Shown here: in pieces, positions 58,153 through 64,000 of the stretch
How the letters are laid out: every line of letters begins with the position of its first letter
Position numbering within the stretch: position 1 is the first letter of the stretch
NCBI RefSeq assembly: GCF_001513975.1
Contig: NZ_KQ947990.1
Span: 180,095-244,094 of the forward strand
Reading direction: 5' to 3'
Source: Streptomyces curacoi
GTDB lineage: Bacteria; Actinomycetota; Actinomycetes; Streptomycetales; Streptomycetaceae
Length of the DNA: 64,000 nucleotides
Position numbers and translations under genes: made by a program
The notes under the pieces: generated by a model
Databases searched by the model: none
What the model was told of the DNA's origin: nothing
The model's input: only the letters and a program-made list of their open reading frames with translations

Positions 58153-59484
58153 GTGCTGATAGCGGGCCGCTACCGGCTGGGCGAGTCGATCGGACGCGGT
58201 GGGATGGGGGAGGTCTGGCGGGCTTACGACGAGATGCTCGCCCGGCCGGTGGCCGTCAAGCTCCTGCTGCCCCAGGACTCGGACCCCACCGCCACGTCCC
58301 GGTTCCGGCTGGAGGCGCAGACCGCGGCACGGATCGACCACCCGAACGTCGTCGGCGTGCGGGACTTCGGCGAGTTCGAGAACCGGCTCTTCCTGGTGAT
58401 GGAGCTCGTCGAGGGCGACAGCCTCGCCGGGGTGCTGGCCCGCTCCGGCGCGCTGCCCGCCGACCGCGTGGCCCGTATCGCCGCCCAGGCCGCGGCGGGA
58501 CTGGCCGCCGCGCACCGGCAGGGCATCGTCCACCGGGACATCAAGCCCGGCAATCTGCTCCTGGACGCCGACGGCACCCTCAAGATCGGTGACTTCGGCA
58601 TCGCCCGCTTCCTCGACGACCCCGGCGCCGCGCTGACCGCCACCGGGCAGATCGTCGGCACCAGCCTCTACCTCGCCCCCGAGCGGGCCCTGGGGAAGCC
58701 GGCGGGCCCGGCCTCGGACGTCTACGCGCTGGGCTGTGTGCTGTATCAGCTCCTGACCGGCCGCCCGCCGTTCCAGGCCGACACCGCCGTGGCCATCCTG
58801 CACCAGCACCTCGACGCCGCCCCCGTGCCGCCCCGCGAGCTGGGCGTCCCCGGCCTCCCGGCCGCCTTCGAGAACTACCTCCTCGGCCTGCTCGCCAAGG
58901 ACCCCGAGCACCGGCCGGCCGCCCAGCAGGCCGCCGACTGGTTCGCCGACGGCGCCTGGCAGGGGCGCCCCGAGCCGTTGCCCGACGCGGCCTCGCCGTC
59001 CCGGCCGCGGACGGTGGTGCCGGCGTCCCCGTCCGGTGCGCAGCAGGTGGGTGAGACCAGCAACCCGACCACGTACATGCTGCCCTCCGCCCAGGCGACC
59101 GTGTCCGCGGGCCGCTCCCGCTCCCGGTCCCGGACCCCGTCGCGGTCCGGGACACGGCGCGTGGCCGCGATGGCCGCCGGAGCGGTGCTCTTCGTGGGCG
59201 CGATGCTGCTCGGCCTGCTGTGGTTCTCCCCCGACAACACCGCGGCGGAGGGCACGAAGTCCGAGGCACCGCCCAGCCCGGGCGCCTCCACATCGGCGTC
59301 ATCCGCGGTGTCGAGCCCGTCGCCGAGCGCCTCCCCGAGCCCGGTGGCGGAGACGAGCGCCAGTGCGGAAGGGCCGGACGAGAAGAAGCAGGAACGGGAG
59401 CGGAAGCGCCGGGAAGAGGAGCGCCGGGAACAGGAGCGGCAACGCCAGGCACAGCAGGACGACGACGGCGACGAGGACGACTGA
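58153..59484 (+). CDS. Membrane-anchored Ser/Thr protein kinase
   Basis: 443 residues from GTG 58153. Kinase domain 1-270: glycine loop IGRGGMGEVWRA, Lys36 in VAVKLLL, catalytic loop HRDIKPGN (Asp129), DFG Asp147 in IGDFGIARF, then GTSLYLAPERALG. A TM helix lies at about 337-358. Outside there are no PASTA repeats: a Ser/Pro/Ala linker is followed by a highly charged Glu/Arg/Lys helix ending in DDDGDEDD, so any sensed signal differs from muropeptides. Hanks-type kinase of the PknB class; substrates unknown. Confidence 0.94.
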   Translation: MLIAGRYRLGESIGRGGMGEVWRAYDEMLARPVAVKLLLPQDSDPTATSRFRLEAQTAARIDHPNVVGVRDFGEFENRLFLVMELVEGDSLAGVLARSGALPADRVARIAAQAAAGLAAAHRQGIVHRDIKPGNLLLDADGTLKIGDFGIARFLDDPGAALTATGQIVGTSLYLAPERALGKPAGPASDVYALGCVLYQLLTGRPPFQADTAVAILHQHLDAAPVPPRELGVPGLPAAFENYLLGLLAKDPEHRPAAQQAADWFADGAWQGRPEPLPDAASPSRPRTVVPASPSGAQQVGETSNPTTYMLPSAQATVSAGRSRSRSRTPSRSGTRRVAAMAAGAVLFVGAMLLGLLWFSPDNTAAEGTKSEAPPSPGASTSASSAVSSPSPSASPSPVAETSASAEGPDEKKQERERKRREEERREQERQRQAQQDDDGDEDD

Positions 59485-59502
59485 GCCCTGCTGAACGCAG
59501 AC

Positions 59503-59570
59503 GACCCGCGAGCTCGGATCCTCCGCCTGGGCGGGGGAGCCGGCCGGACGTACCGGCGAGCTCGCGGGTC
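59503..59570. terminator. Bidirectional terminator between the kinase gene and the micro-ORF
   Basis: GACCCGCGAGCTCG (59503-59516) and CGAGCTCGCGGGTC (59557-59570) are a perfect 14-bp pair enclosing 40 nt that hold a further CCGG-rich hairpin. It could end the kinase transcript rightward and the micro-ORF transcript leftward. Confidence 0.7.
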
Positions 59571-59651
59571 GGGTGACTGCTTGGGATTGGGCCGGCTGCA
59601 CGCGTCTCTCACGTGCTGGTCCGGCACCGCACTGGGTGGGGTGACGGGCCG

Positions 59652-59690
59652 CTAGCCCGCAGCCACCTCACGCGTCCGGTTCTCATACAT
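59652..59690 (-). CDS. 12-residue micro-ORF with strong expression signals
   Basis: ATG 59690 reads MYENRTREVAAG then TAG. AGGGAGGT lies 10 nt upstream, and a good promoter (TTGATC - 18 nt - TAGTGT) precedes it. The transcript would end at the hairpin 59503-59570, about 80 nt past the stop, giving an RNA of about 210 nt. It could be a small peptide gene, a leader peptide of an RNA regulator, or a small RNA with a translated segment. I do not recognise the peptide. Confidence 0.5.
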   Translation of the reverse strand: MYENRTREVAAG

Positions 59691-59722
59691 CTGCCGAACC
59701 ACCTCCCTTCTCGTGTGCCCAC

Positions 59723-59752
59723 ACACTAAGAACCGCCCGGCCCTCCGATCAA
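59723..59752 (-). promoter_or_regulatory. Promoter of the micro-ORF transcript
   Basis: On the minus strand: -35 TTGATC (59752-59747), 18-nt spacer, -10 TAGTGT (59728-59723). It is among the best sigma-HrdB-like matches in the window and is followed by AGGGAGGT and ATG. Confidence 0.6.
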
Positions 59753-60011
59753 CCACTTTTTTCGGCGAGACGATGCTGGAGCAGTGGCGGTACGTCCACA
59801 ACGTGATCGTGCCGCCCGCCGCCATGGACCTCGCGCGGACGGGCTCGCGCTGCTGGAGTGGTCCCGCACACGTCACACGCCACCCGCCGCGTACAACGAT
59901 TCCTTCAATCTTGGGGAACACGGTGTGTGCTGTGTCACGTTCCAGTTAGATGATTGCGAGTGAGCGAACCGACGCGTCGTACGTGCGGACGCAGCTTGGC
60001 AGGGGGTCCAG
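59753..60011 (+). other. Leader region of the PAS-GAF gene
   Basis: 259 nt without recognisable coding character, though an ORF on the plus strand (from about 59713) reads LEQWRYVHNVIVPPAAMDLA before becoming nonsense. The 3' half is relatively AT-rich (around 59890-59960) and holds TTAGAT at 59946-59951, a possible -10. No riboswitch recognised. Confidence 0.3.
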
Positions 60012-61442
60012 GTGAGTGCTTCCCGGCGTAGTGGGACCACCGACGAGCTGGGGCCGGACGAACCCGAGCGGGATGGTCCGGACGGTTCGTCGGGTGGCTC
60101 GGAGGGTTCGGCAGGCGGCTCGGATCTGCTCGCCGCTCTGCTGGACGGGATGGACGCGGCCCTGTGCGCCTTCGACGCGGACGGGGTCGTCACCCATTGG
60201 AACCGTGAGGCCGAGCGGATCCTCGGGTGGAGTGCGGCCGAGGCCGTGGGGCGGCACGGGTTCGCCGGATGGGCGGTGCGCGAGGCCGACGCCGAGGAGG
60301 TCGAGGGCCGGCTGATGTCGGCCATGCACGCTCCCGGCCGGCAGGTCCACGAGTTCGCGCTGCTGACGAAGGAGGGCGGGCGTGTTCTCGTACGGACGCA
60401 GTCGGCGGCCGTGCGGGGGCCGGACGGGAAGCCCGCCGGGGTGTACTGCGCCTTCAGCGAGGTGCACACGCAGATCGATCTGGAGCGGTCCATCGCGCTG
60501 AGCGAGGCGCTGTTCGAGGACGCCTCGTGGGGTGTGGTGCTGGTCGACGCGGATCTGCGGCCCGCGGTGGTGAACGTTCACGCGGCCCGTGCGCTGGGTA
60601 TCGGGCGCACGTCCGTGCTCGGGCGGCCGCTGGGCGAGTTGCTCGCCCAGGGGGTCGAGGAGCTGGAGAGCGCGCTCACGCATGTGCTCGCGGAGGGCGC
60701 GCCGCCGGCGCCCGCCGAGATCTGGGTGAGCGTACGGACGCCGGAGGGTGAGCGGCGTCGCTGCTGGCGGTGTGGCTTCGTACGGCTGGCCTCGCCGCTC
60801 GCGGAGGAGCCCGTGCCGTTGGGCGTGGGCTGGCTCTTCCAGGACGTGACCGAGGCCAAGCAGGCGGAGCAGGAGGCGGCGCTGCTGCGGTTCCGGGCCA
60901 ATCAGCTGCACCGGGCCGCGCGGGCCGCCGCCGAGTGCGAGGACCCCGCGGAGGCGGCGACCGTGCATCTGGACTTCGCGCTGGCCGGGTTCGCCGATCA
61001 CGCGCTGATCGACCGGGTGGCGGGCGGGGCGGTCGCGGACACGGACGCGGCGGAGCCGGTACGGCTGGTCCGGATCGCCGTGACGCCCTCGGGGGCGCCG
61101 GGGCCGAGTCTGCGCGGCGGGGAGGCCGGGCTGCCCGTGCGGTACGGCGAGGGGCATCCGGCGTTGCAGTGTGTGGCGCGGGCCGGGTCGGTGCGGGCCG
61201 ACGCGGGCAAGGTGTCGGCGGAGCAGGCGCGCGAGTGGGCGGTGGCACGGCAGTGGCCGCCGGACGCGGTGCACGCGCTGTGTGCGGTGCTGCGGAGTCG
61301 GGGACGGACGCTGGGGGTGGTGACGTTTCTGCGGGGTGCCGGCCGGAGTGCGTTCGAGCGGGGCGACGCCGTGTACGCGGAGGATGTGGCCGTGCGGATC
61401 GCTTCCGCGCTGGACCTGGCGGGGAGTGTGGGGTCGCGGTAG
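60012..61442 (+). CDS. PAS-PAS-GAF sensor protein without output domain
   Basis: 476 residues from GTG 60012, with AGGGGG 7 nt upstream. After a Gly/Ser-rich start, PAS1 (about 40-165; ALLDGMDAALCAFDADGVVT, HWNREAERILGWSAAEAVGR) and PAS2 (about 165-295; FEDASWGVVLVDADLRPAVV) are followed by a GAF-like domain to the end (LRFRANQLHRAARAAAECED to YAEDVAVRIASALDLAG). Streptomyces relatives usually continue into a SpoIIE-type PP2C phosphatase or HATPase; here the protein stops after GAF, so it may signal by interaction. Convergent with the SIS gene. Confidence 0.85.
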   Translation: MSASRRSGTTDELGPDEPERDGPDGSSGGSEGSAGGSDLLAALLDGMDAALCAFDADGVVTHWNREAERILGWSAAEAVGRHGFAGWAVREADAEEVEGRLMSAMHAPGRQVHEFALLTKEGGRVLVRTQSAAVRGPDGKPAGVYCAFSEVHTQIDLERSIALSEALFEDASWGVVLVDADLRPAVVNVHAARALGIGRTSVLGRPLGELLAQGVEELESALTHVLAEGAPPAPAEIWVSVRTPEGERRRCWRCGFVRLASPLAEEPVPLGVGWLFQDVTEAKQAEQEAALLRFRANQLHRAARAAAECEDPAEAATVHLDFALAGFADHALIDRVAGGAVADTDAAEPVRLVRIAVTPSGAPGPSLRGGEAGLPVRYGEGHPALQCVARAGSVRADAGKVSAEQAREWAVARQWPPDAVHALCAVLRSRGRTLGVVTFLRGAGRSAFERGDAVYAEDVAVRIASALDLAGSVGSR

Positions 61443-61450
61443 CTCCGGTG

Positions 61451-62206
61451 TCAGTGCCGGTAGAAGATCCTGTCGCCGTACTTCTCGAACACCCGGCTGT
61501 TCCAGTCGAGGCCGCCGTCCACGTTGCCGGAGCGCAGGAGCGGGGGCTCGATGCCGCGGTCGGCCAGGGAGGCGGCTGCCGTGGCCATCACGGCCTGGAG
61601 CAGGGCCGTGGTGACGACCGTGGAGGCCGGGGCGAACGGGGCCGGGATCGTGTCGAGGGTGAGTTCCGCGTCGCCGACCGCGATCTTCGAGTCGAGGACG
61701 ATGTCGCAGTGGTCCCTGAGGTAGGTGCCGGAGACATGGCGGGACTTCGTCTCCGAGGCGTACGCCACTGATGTCACGCCGATGACCTTGACGCCGCGGG
61801 CGCGGGCGCTCATGGCCATCTCGACGGGGAGGGCGTTGCGGCCGGAGAGGGAGATGATGATCAGCGCGTCGCCCTCGCGGAGGGGCGAGCTGTCCAGGAC
61901 CGCGCTCGCCAGGCCGTCGACGCGTTCCAGGGCGGAGCCGAGGGTGGCGGGCACGACGTCGACGCCTACGGCGCCGGGGACCGCGAGCAGGTTCATCAGG
62001 GCGAGACCGCCGGCGCGGTAGACGAGGTCCTGGGCGGCGAGGGAGGAGTGCCCGGCGCCGAAGGCGAAGAGCCGGCCGCCGGTGGCGACGGTGTCCGCGA
62101 GCAGGGTGCCGGCTGCCTCGATGTTCTCGGCCTCCTCGGCACGGACCCGCTGGAGCAGGCCGATCGCGGCGTCGAAGAACTGGTCGGCCGGCTTGCTGTC
62201 GCTCAT
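61451..62206 (-). CDS. SIS-domain sugar isomerase-like protein
   Basis: 251 residues from ATG 62206, with GGAGGG upstream. The SIS fold is clear: RLFAFGAGHSSLAAQDLVYR (sugar-phosphate loop) and EGDALIIISLSGRNALPVEM (second Ser-rich loop), then KVIGVTSVAYASETKSRHVS. It resembles the UPF0309 group of SIS proteins, whose substrates are unproven. Divergent from dmdR1; from memory the same neighbour is present in S. coelicolor (SCO4393). Confidence 0.88.
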   Translation of the reverse strand: MSDSKPADQFFDAAIGLLQRVRAEEAENIEAAGTLLADTVATGGRLFAFGAGHSSLAAQDLVYRAGGLALMNLLAVPGAVGVDVVPATLGSALERVDGLASAVLDSSPLREGDALIIISLSGRNALPVEMAMSARARGVKVIGVTSVAYASETKSRHVSGTYLRDHCDIVLDSKIAVGDAELTLDTIPAPFAPASTVVTTALLQAVMATAAASLADRGIEPPLLRSGNVDGGLDWNSRVFEKYGDRIFYRH

Positions 62207-62512
62207 GCGGGGCCCTCCGGGGATGGGTGGGGGGTGCGTGTGTGGAGGTCTGTTGCGGATCACCGTGCGGTCTGGACCACTGCGGTGTCAATACGACGTG
62301 CCAGGGGCCGCCGGTGGGGGCGCGCGTAGCGCCTGCGGCTTGCTGTGGGTCAAGGCCGCGCCGGGGGGGTGCGGCCCTGGAACCCGCTGGTTTCCACAGC
62401 GCGGCACGGTTGTCTGTGGTATCCGGCAGAATTGAGTGCAGGGCCAGCGCACGCGCCGTGGAGCTGTCTCGCTTCCGGCTGAGCTAATCGCAGAGCTAAT
62501 CGAGGGGCACGT
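62207..62512 (+). other. Divergent intergenic region SIS gene / dmdR1 (306 nt)
   Basis: No ORF with coding character. Just before dmdR1 is the direct repeat GAGCTAATCG (62481-62490 and 62493-62502), two copies 12 nt apart. I see no 19-bp TTAGGTTAGGCTCACCTAA-type iron box and no unambiguous promoter pair. Confidence 0.4.
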
Positions 62513-63205
62513 ATGTCCGGACTGATCGACACCACGGAGATGTATCTCCGCACCATCCTCGAGCTTGAGGAGGAAGGTGTGGTCCCCATGCGCGCCCGGA
62601 TCGCCGAGCGGCTGGACCAGAGCGGGCCGACCGTCAGTCAGACGGTGGCGCGGATGGAGCGTGACGGACTGGTGTCCGTGGCGAGTGACCGGCATCTGGA
62701 GCTCACGGACGAGGGGCGCCGCCTGGCCACCCGTGTCATGCGCAAGCATCGGCTGGCCGAGTGCCTGCTCGTCGATGTGATCGGGCTGGAGTGGGAGCAG
62801 GTGCACGCCGAGGCGTGCCGCTGGGAGCACGTGATGAGCGAGGCCGTGGAGCGGCGCGTGCTGGAGCTGCTGCGGCATCCCACCGAGTCGCCGTACGGCA
62901 ACCCCATCCCGGGCCTGGAGGAGCTCGGCGAGAAGGACGGTGCCGACCCCTTCCTCGACGAGGGCATGGTCTCGCTGGCCGACCTCGACCCGGGTGTCGA
63001 GGGCAAGACGGTCGTCGTGCGCCGGATCGGCGAGCCGATCCAGACCGACGCGCAGCTGATGTACACGCTGCGCCGGGCCGGCGTGCAGCCCGGCTCGGTG
63101 GTGAGCGTGACCGAGTCGGCGGGCGGCGTGCTGGTGGGCAGCGGCGGCGAGGCGGCCGAGCTGGAGGCGGATGTCGCCTCCCATGTGTTCGTCGCCAAGC
63201 GCTGA
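62513..63205 (+). CDS. dmdR1: DtxR/IdeR-family iron-dependent repressor DmdR1
   Basis: 230 residues from ATG 62513, with GAGGGG upstream. All DtxR metal ligands are present in register: Met10, Cys102, Glu105 and His106 (primary site) and His79, Glu83 and His98 (ancillary site), with Glu174/Gln177 in GEPIQ matching Glu170/Gln173. The HTH is RIAERLDQSGPTVSQTVARM; an SH3-like C-domain follows. With Fe(II) it represses siderophore (desferrioxamine) and uptake genes at iron boxes. Corresponds to SCO4394. In S. coelicolor an antiparallel gene (adm) overlaps it. Confidence 0.95.
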   Translation: MSGLIDTTEMYLRTILELEEEGVVPMRARIAERLDQSGPTVSQTVARMERDGLVSVASDRHLELTDEGRRLATRVMRKHRLAECLLVDVIGLEWEQVHAEACRWEHVMSEAVERRVLELLRHPTESPYGNPIPGLEELGEKDGADPFLDEGMVSLADLDPGVEGKTVVVRRIGEPIQTDAQLMYTLRRAGVQPGSVVSVTESAGGVLVGSGGEAAELEADVASHVFVAKR

Positions 63206-63875
63206 GCCGGCGGGCTCTGGTCGTCCCGGGGTCCTGTCTGGGTAACTCCCGGTGCGGGGACGGGGGTTGGGCGATTTCTCCAATTGGAGATCCAGTACGC
63301 CGAATCGCAGCGCTCCGCCGGTTCGCGTGCGAGGCTGTCGCCTGAGGCATCTGAGGGCTCTTGGCCGTGATCGACAGCGACGCATCCGGCCGGGGAGGGG
63401 GCGGGAGGATGTGCCGTGGTTGTGGAGAGGGCCCCGGCGCCGTATGGCGCCGGGGCCTGTCCTCCCCTGTGCTGACCCGGAGCCCCGAGCTCTCAGGGTC
63501 ATTCCCCTCGGACCGTTTTCCCCGAGCGGTCCGCCTCCCGGTGAAGGTCTCCCCTCGGCGGTGGCGATCAATCCTTGCGCGGGGTCACTCGAATGAGGGG
63601 TGTTGGCCGCGGAGACGGCATTTTCGAATGAGAGTTCGATAGTCTGGCCTGTGACAGGTCGTGCGGAACGTGCGCTTCAGGGATGTGCGCATAAGATCAC
63701 GTCGGACACACAGGACATGCACATCGCGTGCGAGGCGGCGACGACGCGTGCGGCGCGGGTACCCGTGCGAGCGACGGCGGATACGGCAGGCACAGCAGGC
63801 ACGGCAAGCAGGACGCGGTTCACCGGGACCGGTCGGCTCGAGCGGTCCGAGCGGAGCTAGGGGGGTGCCAGGGCA
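63206..63875 (+). other. 670-nt intergenic region with palindromes and hairpins
   Basis: Contains a perfect 14-bp palindrome TCTCCAATTGGAGA (63277-63290), the terminator hairpin at 63430-63457, and a second hairpin CGGACCG - 11 nt - CGGTCCG (63509-63533). The last 250 nt before the hydrolase gene include CGGGTACCCG and a degenerate GGCAGGCACAGCAGGCACGG stretch. Small ORFs (63361-63642, 63600-63860) have no clear ribosome site or family match. Confidence 0.45.
63430..63457 (+). terminator. Hairpin terminator downstream of dmdR1
   Basis: GGCCCCGGCGCC-GTAT-GGCGCCGGGGCC, a perfect 12-bp stem with a 4-nt loop. It lies 225 nt after the dmdR1 stop, leaving room for a long 3' UTR or a small RNA. Confidence 0.8.
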
Positions 63876-64000
63876 ATGGCGCGGCGCATCGACGTGACCG
63901 GGACGGGCGGCGTACGTCTCGCGGCCTGGGAGTTCGGCGACCCTCCCAAGACCGACCACGCCAGGGAACACGACCGTATGCCCGGTGTCCTGTTACTGCA
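63876..64000 (+). CDS. Alpha/beta hydrolase, N-terminus only
   Basis: ATG 63876 to the window end (41 full codons): MARRIDVTGTGGVRLAAWEF, then GDPPKTDHAREHDRMPGVLL. The sequence runs up to the LLLH(G) strand expected before the oxyanion loop of alpha/beta hydrolases; the catalytic residues lie outside. GGGGG at 63861-63865 may serve as ribosome site. Confidence 0.7.
   Translation, partial: MARRIDVTGTGGVRLAAWEFGDPPKTDHAREHDRMPGVLLL

Noticed and set aside
63361..63642. Small ORF with CRGCG after dmdR1
   Set aside because: It spans the 63430-63457 terminator hairpin, has only a weak ribosome site and a composition explained by GC-rich shadow coding; left as part of the intergenic region.

Overview
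High GC content, GTG/TTG starts, leaderless promoters and gene content point to a Streptomyces chromosome. The order mqnD-mqnB ... serC ... citrate synthase ... dmdR1 matches, from memory, the S. coelicolor SCO4326-SCO4394 core region. No rRNA, tRNA, CRISPR array, complete insertion sequence or prophage was found. About 54 intact or partial genes, five clearly damaged genes and a dozen terminator-like hairpins are annotated.

Layout. 0-9.4 kb: housekeeping genes (helicase-associated protein, HAD hydrolase, cold-shock protein, two futalosine-route menaquinone genes, lipoprotein, MFS exporter, DUF3027). 9.4-10.5 kb: a scar with 23-bp tandem repeats and remnants of an MFS transporter and a regulator joined by what looks like one deletion. 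10.9-17.3 kb: a large Hsp90/sacsin-type ATPase and three tandem paralogous secreted proteins, two sharing an unusual promoter-like element. 17.3-25.2 kb: P-type ATPase, purine permease, MarR regulator plus MFS exporter, a damaged acetyltransferase, RNA 2',3'-cyclic phosphodiesterase and a 29-residue membrane peptide. 25.2-33.2 kb: aldo/keto reductase, damaged nucleotidyltransferase, SGNH esterase, TetR plus drug-type ABC exporter with twin operators, and a GH5-CBM2 cellulase behind a perfect CebR box.

33.2-38.4 kb is an accessory island of WhiJ-like HTH regulators, DUF397-type small proteins, a DUF6879 protein and an RsbW/SpoIIAB-like ATPase; one regulator is interrupted by an in-frame TGA. 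38.4-45 kb: serC, a very large FAD/iron-sulfur dehydrogenase, a FemX-like ligase and an EamA exporter.

45.1-55.2 kb is a tightly coupled operon (DinB-type protein, AtuA/DUF1446, carboxylase beta, biotinylated carboxylase alpha, acyl-CoA dehydrogenase, acyl-CoA ligase, enoyl-CoA hydratase, TetR). The set resembles the acyclic-terpene (atu) and leucine/isovalerate (liu) pathways: activate a branched acid, dehydrogenate, carboxylate and hydrate it under TetR control. 55.2-64 kb: pdxH, citrate synthase, a membrane Ser/Thr kinase, a 12-codon micro-ORF with full expression signals, a PAS-GAF protein, a SIS protein, the iron regulator dmdR1 and the start of an alpha/beta hydrolase.

Many genes have a TANNNT hexamer 6-7 nt before the start codon and no Shine-Dalgarno, the signature of leaderless mRNAs; this was used to choose several starts.
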